From positions 1-64,000 of the forward strand of contig CAJUPY010000009.1 of NCBI GenBank assembly GCA_910588035.1: DNA of 64,000 nucleotides. The letters run 5' to 3'. Of this stretch, positions 24,958 to 34,614 are shown piece by piece (position 1 is the first letter of the stretch; every line of letters starts with the position of its first letter). The stretch is from an uncultured Muribaculaceae bacterium (GTDB lineage: Bacteria; Bacteroidota; Bacteroidia; Bacteroidales; Muribaculaceae). The notes beneath the pieces were generated by a model. The model saw only the letters and a list, made by a program, of their open reading frames with translations. It was not told the origin of the DNA and ran no database searches. The position numbers and the translations under genes were made by a program.

Positions 24958-25732
24958 GTTTACACAGAGCGGAGGCTTCTGCGTAAACTATAATTAACGG
25001 AATGATTTCAAGGGCACAAAGGTACAAAATAAAATAAAGCAAAGAGAAAAAATTACGGTAAAAAATTCTAAAACCCTTGATTATGAAGATTAATTTGGCC
25101 AGAATGAAGACAAAAAGTGCGGTTCCGACCATGAACGGGATTGCAGGATGATAGAACATGGCTGTCAGGGCCGGAAATATCAGAATCAAGCCCAGAAGGG
25201 CCGACGAGACGGTGTAGCCTCTGATCCACAGTTGTGCGCCGACCGGGTCTGTGAAGGTCCAGCCCACGCAGCTGTAGGCTGCCAGAAGAAAGATGAAATA
25301 GCCCGACATCAGAAGTGACATCAGTCCGAGCGTGACTCTTAGCGCGTAGGCGTCGGGGGCAGTGCCTCCGGGATTGAAATGGAGATATGTCAGCAGGGCC
25401 TGCGCCGTGCAGAGCAACACGATAAGCAATATGATCGTGCGCGACTCGTTGGCCGTCGGATCGTCGAATGCGTTCTCTCGCCGGCGTGTGCCCCAGAGAT
25501 CCTGGGTGATGTGGCTGAACATGCGGCGACATGAGCTGAAGTTGAACATCACAAGGGCTATGACGGCGAGCAGAATGCCGATCACGACAGGGTCGCGTGC
25601 CGCGTTGACGGTCAGCGGCTGAGGTGTGATTCCCTCACGCCACATCGCATCGACACTCGAGCAGGTTGACTGTTCGAGTGCCGATACGGGTGCCTCCGAT
25701 TCGTGAGACTGATGATTGAATGGTGAAATCAT
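24947..25732 (-). CDS. DUF4271 membrane protein
   Basis: 261 residues with a soluble N-terminus of about 45 residues and six or seven hydrophobic segments. The pattern agrees with the Bacteroidetes DUF4271 family (KGFRIFYRNFFSLLYFILYLCALEIIPL at the end), normally found just upstream of hemD. Function unknown. Starts 9 bp after ftsZ, so it may be the distal part of the dcw transcript. Confidence 0.85.
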   Translation of the reverse strand: MISPFNHQSHESEAPVSALEQSTCSSVDAMWREGITPQPLTVNAARDPVVIGILLAVIALVMFNFSSCRRMFSHITQDLWGTRRRENAFDDPTANESRTIILLIVLLCTAQALLTYLHFNPGGTAPDAYALRVTLGLMSLLMSGYFIFLLAAYSCVGWTFTDPVGAQLWIRGYTVSSALLGLILIFPALTAMFYHPAIPFMVGTALFVFILAKLIFIIKGFRIFYRNFFSLLYFILYLCALEIIPLIIVYAEASALCKLVL

Positions 25733-25741
25733 CGGCCGTTG

Positions 25742-27085
25742 CTATTCGAAGCTGATCACATTTCCGGCCAGCGGATTGCTGGGAGGATTGCCCTGGTTTG
25801 TGTTGTCGGTTTTTTCGGTGCGGGTCATTGACGACCTTATGTCATCGGCCACTTTTTTATCGCGTTTGTAGGCCGGTGTGCGCTCGAGCATCTCAAGAAT
25901 AGAGTCATCGTCCATTTGCTGAGGTGTCAGCACGATATAACGCTGGCGGTCGTTCTTGCGCTGCAGTTCTCCGATTTTTTCCTCGCCATATTCCGCGGCA
26001 AGGCGGCTGCCCGGTGAGACCGGAGCCGGCTGGTCTTCCATTCCCGGTTTCTGCTGAGCCCTGAAAACGCGTTTGTTCTGGCCGTCTTCATGAATCGTGA
26101 TGTCAAAGCCGGCAGCCAGTATGGAGATCTTGACTTTGTTGCCGAGGGTCTCGTCAAATGCCACACCCCAGATCACGTCGACACCGGGGTCGAGATTGCT
26201 CATGAACGAGGTAAGTTCGTCGGCCTCGGCCATTTTGAACGGCACCTCGGCCTTGGGGTCATAGTAGATGTTGAACAGCAGGTGTTTTGAGCTGAAGATG
26301 TCGCGGTCTTTGAGCAGCGGCGAGTTCAGTGCATCGTCGATAGCCTGGGTCACACGGTGCTCTCCTTCGCCATATCCGGTCGAGATGATCGCCGCACCTC
26401 CGTTTCTGAGAGTGGTGTCGACATCGTTGAAATCGAGGTTGATGTGTCCCTTGCAGGTGATCAGCTCCGAGATCGACCGGGCGGCGGTGGTGAGGGTGTC
26501 GTCGGCCTTGTGGAAGGCGTTCATGAAGTCGAGGTCTTTATATATCTCTGTGAGACGCTCGTTGTTGATCACAAGCAGAGCGTCGACATATTTGCTCATC
26601 TCGTCGGCACCGTCGAGAGCCTTCAGAATTTTGCGTTCGCTCTCGAAAAGGAACGGAATGGTGACGATTCCGATTGTCAGCAGTCCGCGTTCCTTGGCGA
26701 GACGTGCGACAACGGGAGCTGCGCCCGTTCCTGTTCCGCCACCCATTCCGGCGGTGATGAACACCATTTTGGTCTCATCGTCGAAAAGGCGGTTTATGTC
26801 TTCGGCACTTTCTTCAGCGGCCTTGCGGGCTACGTCGGGTTTGTTTCCGGCACCGCGTCCAAACGTCGTGTTGGGTCCGATCAACACACGTGTCGGCACG
26901 GGTGAATGGTTCAGTGCCTGCTTGTCGGTGTTGCAGACGACGAAAGAAACATTTCTGATGCCTTGGGTATACATGTGGCTCACGGCATTGTTGCCGCCGC
27001 CACCCACACCTATGACTTTGATAATCGTTTCTTCTCTGGGGGTGGTGACGTAGTTTGTCGAGTCGTCTAAGTCTTGGATAGTCAT
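25742..27085 (-). CDS. ftsZ: Cell division protein FtsZ
   Basis: 447 residues. FtsZ is the tubulin-like GTPase that forms the division ring. Tubulin signature GGGTGTG at 115-121, the N-terminal GVGGGGNNAV nucleotide loop and the T7 catalytic loop region NLDFNDV are present. After the core (about residue 335) comes a long variable linker and a short C-terminal PLAGNVISFE end, with a low match to the usual FtsA-binding peptide. Last gene of the dcw cluster, 12 bp after ftsA. Confidence 0.98.
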   Translation of the reverse strand: MTIQDLDDSTNYVTTPREETIIKVIGVGGGGNNAVSHMYTQGIRNVSFVVCNTDKQALNHSPVPTRVLIGPNTTFGRGAGNKPDVARKAAEESAEDINRLFDDETKMVFITAGMGGGTGTGAAPVVARLAKERGLLTIGIVTIPFLFESERKILKALDGADEMSKYVDALLVINNERLTEIYKDLDFMNAFHKADDTLTTAARSISELITCKGHINLDFNDVDTTLRNGGAAIISTGYGEGEHRVTQAIDDALNSPLLKDRDIFSSKHLLFNIYYDPKAEVPFKMAEADELTSFMSNLDPGVDVIWGVAFDETLGNKVKISILAAGFDITIHEDGQNKRVFRAQQKPGMEDQPAPVSPGSRLAAEYGEEKIGELQRKNDRQRYIVLTPQQMDDDSILEMLERTPAYKRDKKVADDIRSSMTRTEKTDNTNQGNPPSNPLAGNVISFE

Positions 27086-27097
27086 GATCGGTCAGAA

Positions 27098-28507
27098 TTA
27101 TTTTTCGTCGTTGTCTTTATCGCTGTAGAAGTCGTCGTTGTCTTCGTTGAGGTAGTTCATCACACGGCCTCTGATTATTTCAAGGAAAGATCTGCTCCTG
27201 GGCCGGTCAGACTTCCGGGAGTCGTTTTTCTTCTCGCTGCGGCGTGCGTGGGGATCGTCGTCATCATTCTCGAGGCTCGAGAAATCGTCGTCATCGTCCA
27301 TGCCGATGCGCGAGACATTGTCGTCTCCGTCATCTTCGTCGGCCGGAGTCACCACAACCGGAAATTCCACCGACTGTTTCGGCGGCAGTTTCGAGGCTAT
27401 GGCCAAAAGCGAGATCACGTCGATCGAGTCGGTGGCGTTGACATGTTCCGACACTCTGACGGGGCCGGTGACTGACCCGCGTCTGACTTTCATCTTGCTG
27501 TGGGTCGACAGAAGCTCGTTGAATCCGCGCAGTTTGGCACCGCCGCCGACGATCACGATGCCCGAGGGCAGTTCGTCGGCCTTGACCGAGGCATATGTCA
27601 GCTGTTCGATTATGTTTGTGATTATCTCGCCTGCACGGGCGTTTATGTAGTTGTTGATCTCGGTGTTGTCGAGACCTTCGAAAGTCGACTGAGACTCGAA
27701 CCGGTTTGACGGGTCGACATCGCCTATCACCTTCTTGATTTCCTCTGCCCGCTTCTCGACGCAGTTGAGGGCCGTGAGGTCGCGGGTGATGTTGCGCGAA
27801 CCCATTGGAATCGTGGCGAGATATCTCAACGCGCCGTTCTTGTAGATAGAGACAGTCGTGGTCTCGGCCCCGAAGTCGACAAGCATGCACCCGAGATGTT
27901 TCTCCTCGTCGGTCAGAACAAGTGAGGCGATGGCGAGCTGGCGAATGACGTAACCGTTGATCGCGATCGGCAGACGCTCGGAGAACACGCGGTTCAGGTT
28001 ATCTTTGAGCTGCGGACGGCAGTAGAGCATTGTAAGCTCGGCCTTGAGCTCGTCGGTGAATGTGCCGACCGGATTGCGCTGCGGCAGTGCCCCGACGACA
28101 AACTCGCGTGCGAGCACGGCCACGGTGTCGCGGTCGGGTACACCTGTGGCGCGGGCCTGTTCCTTGATCTGTCTGATCAGAGACTCTGTGATCTCGGTCT
28201 CGGTCGAGAACTTGCGCTCGATTGTCGTTTGCGACGACATCAGCGACTGCCCTCCGAGCGAGACGTAGCAACCTTTGATTTTGCCGGGAGAGAGGGCCGG
28301 ACAAGCTTCCAGACGCGTCGCTATGCGTTGAATGCATTGGGCGACATCCTGTGCTTTGCGGATGCAGCCATAACGAACCGAGTCGACAAGCTGCTCTTCC
28401 TCGACTGCCAGAACGTTGAGTGTCCCTGAGGTGTCGACGACTCCGACGGCTCCCTTGATTTTGGAACTGCCTATTTCAAATGCTACGATATATCTTTTGT
28501 CCGACAT
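27098..28507 (-). CDS. ftsA: Cell division protein FtsA
   Basis: 469 residues. FtsA is an actin-like protein tethering FtsZ to the membrane. Features are VAFEIGSSKIKGAVG (phosphate 1 loop), the SHS2 insertion, LVDFGAETTTVSIY, IVIVGGGAKLRGF, and a very acidic linker (DEDDGDDNV, MDDDDDFSSLENDDDD) before a C-terminal amphipathic-type end (RSFLEIIRGRVMNYL). The acidic linker is longer than in E. coli. Stands directly before ftsZ. Confidence 0.96.
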   Translation of the reverse strand: MSDKRYIVAFEIGSSKIKGAVGVVDTSGTLNVLAVEEEQLVDSVRYGCIRKAQDVAQCIQRIATRLEACPALSPGKIKGCYVSLGGQSLMSSQTTIERKFSTETEITESLIRQIKEQARATGVPDRDTVAVLAREFVVGALPQRNPVGTFTDELKAELTMLYCRPQLKDNLNRVFSERLPIAINGYVIRQLAIASLVLTDEEKHLGCMLVDFGAETTTVSIYKNGALRYLATIPMGSRNITRDLTALNCVEKRAEEIKKVIGDVDPSNRFESQSTFEGLDNTEINNYINARAGEIITNIIEQLTYASVKADELPSGIVIVGGGAKLRGFNELLSTHSKMKVRRGSVTGPVRVSEHVNATDSIDVISLLAIASKLPPKQSVEFPVVVTPADEDDGDDNVSRIGMDDDDDFSSLENDDDDPHARRSEKKNDSRKSDRPRSRSFLEIIRGRVMNYLNEDNDDFYSDKDNDEK

Positions 28508-28559
28508 TTTAGATTAGGGTGAAATATGTTGGGTTTTGTGTGATGTAATCTGTTTATAA

Positions 28560-29402
28560 TTATATGTGGTTGTTTGGGTCGGGAATCGTGTCGAGATAAC
28601 CGAGATCGGTCTGAGTCTCCTCGTCGGCATCGAAAAGGTCGGCGGGCACCGGCCTGTCTTTCATGCGGCGCGTCGCGACGACTTGTCCCCTCCATTTAAC
28701 AGACAAGGTGTCATAATAGTTCCAGCCTTTGACTTTCAAAACATCTTGATAGATTCTCATCAGTCTGTGAATCTTGTCTTTGATCATCGTGGCGTCACCG
28801 AAATTTATGACATGTCCTGCAGTCATCGGATACAATATGATGTCATCGTTGCGGTCGAGTTCCACCGCTGTGATGAACGAGGCGAAATCGCGGTCGACAT
28901 TCAGATAGTCGATAAGCGGCATGATCTTGCCGGTGACCGCCGAATCGCAGTTGTGGGTCATGATCACCGGAACATCGACATGGAAACGGTGGCTCGCTGT
29001 GAGACGTTTTCCGCTGCGGTTGATGTAGAACGATTTTCCGTCGGCGAAAATCCTTGCCACGGGAACCATCGGCTTGACATCGACAACGACGCGCGAGGTT
29101 TTGCCGTGGTAGGTGTGATAGGCCGTGACATGCTCTATGTTGTCAAAAGTCTCGAGATAGCGTTCGATCGCCTCCAGGTCGACGTCGCGCAACAGGCGTG
29201 CGGTGTCGGCCTTGTGGGCTTTCAGGTCTGCGAGAATATCTTCCGCGGTGATATAGGCATGGGCTTCGCCGGAGACAATATTGACGCGCATGGGTCCCGC
29301 CACCTCGCCGGCCGCCACCTTGTTCGAGAAAAACAGCGACGCTCCGAGGTAGACTGCGAGCACCAGCGACAGGAGCATGTATGTCAGGGCTTTTCGGTCC
29401 AT
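28560..29402 (-). CDS. ftsQ: Cell division protein FtsQ/DivIB-like
   Basis: 280 residues with one N-terminal membrane helix (YMLLSLVLAVYLGASLFF) and a periplasmic POTRA-like domain (ILADLKAHKADTARLLRDVDLEAIERYLETFDNIEHV). Its identity rests on topology and location between murC and ftsA, the invariable FtsQ place in Bacteroidetes. FtsQ links FtsB/FtsL to the divisome. It lies 3 bp after the murC stop. Confidence 0.9.
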   Translation of the reverse strand: MDRKALTYMLLSLVLAVYLGASLFFSNKVAAGEVAGPMRVNIVSGEAHAYITAEDILADLKAHKADTARLLRDVDLEAIERYLETFDNIEHVTAYHTYHGKTSRVVVDVKPMVPVARIFADGKSFYINRSGKRLTASHRFHVDVPVIMTHNCDSAVTGKIMPLIDYLNVDRDFASFITAVELDRNDDIILYPMTAGHVINFGDATMIKDKIHRLMRIYQDVLKVKGWNYYDTLSVKWRGQVVATRRMKDRPVPADLFDADEETQTDLGYLDTIPDPNNHI

Positions 29403-29405
29403 CGG

Positions 29406-30800
29406 TCAGTTTTTTGTTCTTGCACTCCTGACAGCCTCGACCAGTTCGGGCATCTGTTCGACCATGTCTCCGGCACCGGCTGTCAATAGAATGTCAAAGT
29501 TACGATTTTTTATTGTTTCTATCAAATTCTCTTTATTAATGAGCTGTTTTTTAACGCATTTAATGTTTTTGAAAATGATTTCGGAGGTCACGCCCTCGAT
29601 CGGGAGCTCGCGTGCCGGATAAATGTCAAGCAAAACGACATCGTCGGCAAGCGACAGGGCCTCGGCAAATTCAGGGGCGAAGTCGCGGGTGCGGCTGTAG
29701 AGGTGGGGCTGGAACGCGACCGTCAGCTCACGGTCGGGGTATAGAGCCTTGACTGACTTTATCGAGGCTTTCAGTTCGTCGGGGTGGTGGGCATAGTCGT
29801 CGATTATGACGGGCATTCCGGGCTCCTTGAGATAGAACTCGAAGCGGCGTTTCGCACCCATGTAGCTTGCCATTGCCTCGCGGGCGGCCTCGGCGTCAAA
29901 TTCCGGCAGCAGCGAGCAGGCTGCGAGGGCAGCTACGGCATTCTCTATGTTGATCTCGACCGGAACTCCAAGCGAGATGTCGTTGATGCGCAGGTGGGGA
30001 GCGACGAAATCAAATCTGATCTCTCCGTTTCCACAGACGATGTTCTCGGCATGGAAATCACCCTTGTCGCGTGAATAGGTGTAGGTCTTTACCGACCGGT
30101 CGGGACGGGGAACCAGTTTGAGTCCGGTGTGGACAATCAAGGTTCCACCCGGTTTGATCAGTTCGGTGAAACGGGCGAAACTCTCGAGATAGGCCTCTTC
30201 TGTACCATAGATGTCGAGGTGGTCTGGATCGGTTGCCGTTATGACGGCTGTCGCCGGTGTGAGGTGGTGGAACGAGCGGTCAAACTCGTCGGCCTCGATC
30301 ACCGAGTAGGGCGAGGTGCCGGAGAGAAGAAAGTTGCTGCCGTAGTTTCTCAAGACACCGCCCAGAAAGGCATTGCAGCCGAGACCGGGAGTCGACTGGA
30401 GAATGTGGGCAGTCATCGACGATGTGGTGGTTTTTCCGTGTGTGCCGGCGAAGCACAGACTGTGGCTTCCGCGGGTCACCTCGCCGAGAATTGCCGCGCG
30501 TTTGACAACCTCGAAGCCATTAGATCTGAAAAAGGAAAGTCCGCGGTGGCTGTCGGGTACGGCCGGTGTGTAGACGACAAGTGTGTTGTCTTTGTCTTTG
30601 AAGCGGTCGGGAATCAGCGACGGGTCGTCGTCAAAGACAATGTCGATTCCCTCATGTTGAAGTTCAGCGGTCAGTTCGGTCGGTGTGCGGTCATATCCGG
30701 CCACGGCGCGTCCGCGGGCAACGAAATAGCGTTCGAGAGCCGCCATGCCGATTCCGCCGGCACCGACAAAATATATGTTCTGTTTCTGTCTGTTCATCAT
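29406..30800 (-). CDS. murC: UDP-N-acetylmuramate--L-alanine ligase
   Basis: 464 residues. MurC adds L-Ala to UDP-MurNAc. N-terminal GAGGIGMAALERYF Rossmann loop, ATP loop AGTHGKTTTS and the substrate block DDYAHHPDELKAS all match. The ATGATG start overlaps the murG stop by 4 bp. Confidence 0.97.
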   Translation of the reverse strand: MMNRQKQNIYFVGAGGIGMAALERYFVARGRAVAGYDRTPTELTAELQHEGIDIVFDDDPSLIPDRFKDKDNTLVVYTPAVPDSHRGLSFFRSNGFEVVKRAAILGEVTRGSHSLCFAGTHGKTTTSSMTAHILQSTPGLGCNAFLGGVLRNYGSNFLLSGTSPYSVIEADEFDRSFHHLTPATAVITATDPDHLDIYGTEEAYLESFARFTELIKPGGTLIVHTGLKLVPRPDRSVKTYTYSRDKGDFHAENIVCGNGEIRFDFVAPHLRINDISLGVPVEINIENAVAALAACSLLPEFDAEAAREAMASYMGAKRRFEFYLKEPGMPVIIDDYAHHPDELKASIKSVKALYPDRELTVAFQPHLYSRTRDFAPEFAEALSLADDVVLLDIYPARELPIEGVTSEIIFKNIKCVKKQLINKENLIETIKNRNFDILLTAGAGDMVEQMPELVEAVRSARTKN

Positions 30801-31882
30801 TTCACTATCTTGTAAATCAGGTCAACGATTTTATCATCGGCACCGGGAAGTGCCATTTTCGCGGCATTGCGGCCGAGACTCTCCCGTCTGTCATTGTCTC
30901 TCAACAGGTCGATTACGGTCTTGGCAAGGTCTTCGCGACACCGGTCGTCGGCTATCATCACCGCCGCACCACGGTCGACAAGAGCCATGGCGTTCTTGCG
31001 CTGATGATCTTCGGCCACGTTGGGCGACGGAACCAACACGGCGGGAATGCCGACGAGCTGGATCTCTGAGATCGTGCTTGCTCCGGCACGCGACACAATC
31101 AGGTCGGCACCGCGGTAGACAAGATCCATGCGGCTGACAAATGGGGTCGCTATGGCATTTTCAACACCTTCGGCCGCTTCACGACATTCGTCGGCATAGA
31201 GTTTGCCCGTTTGCCAAAGCACCGAGGCTCCGGCATCGACAATCGGCCGTAGCGCACGTTTCATCGAGTCGTTTATGGTGCGTGCGCCCAGACTGCCTCC
31301 TACAACAGCGACGAGCTGACGCGACGGGTCGAAGCCGAGCAGACGTTTGGCTTCCTCTTTCGATTCTACGGCGGTGAGAATGTCGCTTCTGACCGGATTG
31401 CCGGTCATCGTGATTTTTTCAGCCGGAAAAAAACGGTCGGTTCCCTCGTAGGCCACGCAAATGGCGTCGGCATTCTTTCCGAGCAGCTTGTTTGTCACCC
31501 CGGGATAGGAGTTCTGTTCCTGAATCAGTGTTGGCACTCCTGCTTTCTGGGCTTCTTTCAGCATCGGCCCGCTTGCATATCCGCCGACGCCGACCGCGAT
31601 GTCGGGTTTGAAATCGCGCAGCACCTTGCGTGCTATTCTCATGCTGCGCCACAGTTTCAGCAACACACCGAAATTGCGCCACAGACGTTTTCGGTCGAAG
31701 CCCGCGACGGGAAGCCCGACAATTTCATATCCGGCCGCCGGGACACGTTCCATTTCCATGCGGTTATCGGCTCCTATAAAAAGAATCTTGACCGACGGAT
31801 CGCGGCGTTTCAACGCGCCTGCTATCGAGAGTGCGGGAAAAATGTGGCCTCCGGTGCCACCTCCGCTGATGAGTACATTCAT
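30797..31882 (-). CDS. murG: UDP-GlcNAc-undecaprenyl-PP-MurNAc-pentapeptide GlcNAc transferase
   Basis: 361 residues from the ATG at 31882; the frame is open 43 codons further but only this start yields MNVLISGGGTGGHIFPA, the MurG N-terminus. MurG makes lipid II on the inner membrane face. The second glycine-rich loop GGSLGARTIN and SRAGASTISEI donor-binding block are intact. Confidence 0.97.
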   Translation of the reverse strand: MNVLISGGGTGGHIFPALSIAGALKRRDPSVKILFIGADNRMEMERVPAAGYEIVGLPVAGFDRKRLWRNFGVLLKLWRSMRIARKVLRDFKPDIAVGVGGYASGPMLKEAQKAGVPTLIQEQNSYPGVTNKLLGKNADAICVAYEGTDRFFPAEKITMTGNPVRSDILTAVESKEEAKRLLGFDPSRQLVAVVGGSLGARTINDSMKRALRPIVDAGASVLWQTGKLYADECREAAEGVENAIATPFVSRMDLVYRGADLIVSRAGASTISEIQLVGIPAVLVPSPNVAEDHQRKNAMALVDRGAAVMIADDRCREDLAKTVIDLLRDNDRRESLGRNAAKMALPGADDKIVDLIYKIVK

Positions 31883-31904
31883 AGAATCAACATTGTAAAA
31901 ACGG

Positions 31905-33203
31905 TTATTGCACCTGGGCCGGATTGTCGGCCCTGACTTCTTCAGGCAGAAGTTCGAGCTCGGCCTTGATCTCTTTCTTCTTTCCGTTCTGAACGGCGAA
32001 ACGGCTGACACTCAACATCACGCCGAATGCGATTGAAGTGATCAGAATCGACGATCCACCTTTCGATATCAGCGGCAACGGCTGTCCCGAGACAGGAAAC
32101 ACACCGGTCACTATCGCCATGTGGAACAGAGCCTGGAACACGATCATGACGGCCATTCCCATGACCAGCAACGCCGGGAAAGCCCTGCTGCACCGGCTCG
32201 CGATGTTTCCGGCACGGGCCAGCAGCGACAGGTAGACGACCAGGAGAAGAAATCCGCCGACAAACCCGAGGTCTTCGACGACAATCGAGAAAATATAGTC
32301 GGAAAATGCCAGCGGCAGACGGGAGGTCTCGCGTGAGTTGCCCGGCATGACACCGATCAGGCCACCGTTGGCCTGTGCCATGTAGGCATACATTTCCTGA
32401 CGGTTCTCGGCCACGATCGTGTCGTTGTATTTCTCACCCCAGTTGTTCATGTAGCGGTCTATGCGGGCGATCCAGGTGCCGGTGCGGTCGTCTGACTGTT
32501 CGCCGACCACCGCGAGCTGTTCGGTCGTCAATGTCTTTTCTTTTTCATTCTTGCTTTTCACCTTGTAGACGACGGCCGCTCCGGCCACGACGCCGTAGCA
32601 CAAGATGACGACAATGAATTTTTTCCATTGCACGCCGGCTATCAGCATGATCGACAGCGATATGCCCATTAGCAGAAGGGTGTTGGTCAGACCCTGTGAA
32701 AAGAGCAGTCCGCCAAACAGAATAACCACGACGGCCGACAGAACGACGCCTCCGGTCCTGACTCCTTCCTTTTCCTGGGCACGCGACATGATCAGCGCGA
32801 TAGATGCCACCGCCGACAGCTTGAGAAACTCGGCCGGCTGAATGGCTATGCCGAGAATGTTGACCGCGCGACGTGCGCCGTTGACGATCTCTCCGGCAAC
32901 GAGCACATATGCCATCAGGGCGACGCTGACGATGACAAAGATCGGTATCAGCGGAATGAACCAGCGGTAGTTGATGCGCGACAGACCGAGCGCGATGGCC
33001 GCTCCGACCAGAAGCATCGAGATGTGGCGCAGCAACGGGGCGAAAACGTTGGCTGCCCTCACTTCAAAAGAAGACGCGCTGTAGAGCTCGATGATCGAGA
33101 CAATGACGAGCGTGATGAAAATTGCCCAGATATATTTGTCGGGGCGTCGCACCGTCGGGTCAGACGGCTGCTGTGGTGTCGGGTTGACAGTTGGTTCAGA
33201 CAT
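31905..33203 (-). CDS. ftsW: Septal peptidoglycan glycosyltransferase FtsW
   Basis: 432 residues of the SEDS family with about ten membrane helices. Markers are GINGARR-like IVNGARRAVNI, IAIQPAEFLKL and SDYIFSIVVEDLGFVGG plus FPVSGQPLPLISKGGSS. A periplasmic loop near residues 225-300 (VKSKNEKEKTLTTEQ...) is longer than in E. coli and contains many charged residues. FtsW polymerises glycan with FtsI. Confidence 0.95.
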   Translation of the reverse strand: MSEPTVNPTPQQPSDPTVRRPDKYIWAIFITLVIVSIIELYSASSFEVRAANVFAPLLRHISMLLVGAAIALGLSRINYRWFIPLIPIFVIVSVALMAYVLVAGEIVNGARRAVNILGIAIQPAEFLKLSAVASIALIMSRAQEKEGVRTGGVVLSAVVVILFGGLLFSQGLTNTLLLMGISLSIMLIAGVQWKKFIVVILCYGVVAGAAVVYKVKSKNEKEKTLTTEQLAVVGEQSDDRTGTWIARIDRYMNNWGEKYNDTIVAENRQEMYAYMAQANGGLIGVMPGNSRETSRLPLAFSDYIFSIVVEDLGFVGGFLLLVVYLSLLARAGNIASRCSRAFPALLVMGMAVMIVFQALFHMAIVTGVFPVSGQPLPLISKGGSSILITSIAFGVMLSVSRFAVQNGKKKEIKAELELLPEEVRADNPAQVQ

Positions 33204-33227
33204 CGGAGTGTGTGTTTTTATGCGTGA

Positions 33228-34595
33228 TTATCGTGAAAGGTTTCTGACGGCATCTTTGAATTGGCGTCCGCGGTCCTCGTAGCTCTTGAACAGGTCGAAG
33301 CTGGCGCAGCATGGTGAGAGCAGCACCGTGTCGCCCGGCTGTGAGAGCCTGCGGCAAGCGTCGACAGCGTCTGCAAGAGAGTGGGTGTCGGCAATGGCGG
33401 GCACTTTGTCTTTGAAGAAACTGATGATCTTTTCGTTGTCTTTTCCCATTGCGACAATGGCTTTCACCTTGCTGTCGACCAGTGACTCTATCTCGCTGTA
33501 GTCGTTGCCTTTGTCCTTGCCGCCGAGAATCAGCACGGTCGAACGTGCCGAGGGCATGCTCTCGAGGGCATACCAACATGAGTTGACGTTTGTGGCTTTC
33601 GAGTCGTTGATCCAGCGTACACCGTCGACATCGGCCACATACTCGAGACGGTGCTCGACCCCCTCGAAGTCGGAGAGCGCACGGCGAATGTCATCTTTCC
33701 TGATGTCGAGCAGACACGCCGAGAGGCCGGCGGCCATTGAGTTGAAAAGATTGTGCAGTCCGCTCAGGGCGAGGTCGGCGCGCGGCATCATCAGAGATGT
33801 CTCTGGGGTCATGAAAACGAGTTCGCCGTCGTCGTCGACATAGGCTGCCGTGTCATCTCCCTCGAGATGCTCGGAGAAAGGATAGAGCCGGGCCTCGGTA
33901 GTGATCGCGTTTAGCTGGTCGGTGATCGTCTTGTCGTCTTGCCAGTAGATTATGGCGTCGGTATAGGTCATGTTGTTGATTATACGGAACTTGGCCTTGA
34001 CATAGTTCTGCATCTTGTAGTCATATCGGTCGAGGTGGTCGGGGGTGATGTTCATCAACACGGCGACATTGGCCTTGAAGTCATACATGTTCTCGAGCTG
34101 GAAGCTGCTCAGCTCGATGACGTATACGTCGTGTTTTTCTGTCGCGACCTGATAGGCGAGCGACTTTCCGACGTTACCGGCCAGACCGACGTTGATGCCT
34201 GCGTCGCGCAAGATGTGGTAGGTCAGCAAGGTAGTCGTTGTCTTGCCGTTGGAGCCTGTGATGCAGACCATTTTCGCATCGGTGTATCGTCCGGCGAATT
34301 CGATCTCGGAGATCACCGGAATGCCGCGACCGACGATCTGCCTGACGATAGGGGCAGTCGGTGGAATTCCGGGACTTTTGACGACCTCGTCGGCATTGAG
34401 TATTTTTTCTTCGGTGTGGTGTCCGTGTTCATAGGGAATGTCCCATTTCTCAAGCATCTCGCGATAGTGGGGTGAGATTGTTCCCATATCGCTCAGAAAA
34501 ACGTCCATATTCTTGACTTTGCCGAGAATCGCGGCTCCGACACCGCTTTCTCCTCCGCCGAGCACGACAAGACGTTTGATTTTTTCAGTTGACAT
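33228..34595 (-). CDS. murD: UDP-N-acetylmuramoylalanine--D-glutamate ligase
   Basis: 455 residues. MurD adds D-Glu to UDP-MurNAc-L-Ala. Visible are the N-terminal VLGGGESGVGAA loop, the ATP loop ITGSNGKTTT and NDSKATN (conserved Lys carbamylation/substrate region), with VLILGGKDKGNDY in the C-terminal domain. Sits between mraY and ftsW with short gaps. Confidence 0.97.
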   Translation of the reverse strand: MSTEKIKRLVVLGGGESGVGAAILGKVKNMDVFLSDMGTISPHYREMLEKWDIPYEHGHHTEEKILNADEVVKSPGIPPTAPIVRQIVGRGIPVISEIEFAGRYTDAKMVCITGSNGKTTTTLLTYHILRDAGINVGLAGNVGKSLAYQVATEKHDVYVIELSSFQLENMYDFKANVAVLMNITPDHLDRYDYKMQNYVKAKFRIINNMTYTDAIIYWQDDKTITDQLNAITTEARLYPFSEHLEGDDTAAYVDDDGELVFMTPETSLMMPRADLALSGLHNLFNSMAAGLSACLLDIRKDDIRRALSDFEGVEHRLEYVADVDGVRWINDSKATNVNSCWYALESMPSARSTVLILGGKDKGNDYSEIESLVDSKVKAIVAMGKDNEKIISFFKDKVPAIADTHSLADAVDACRRLSQPGDTVLLSPCCASFDLFKSYEDRGRQFKDAVRNLSR

Positions 34596-34614
34596 AATAA
34601 TATATATTATCAGG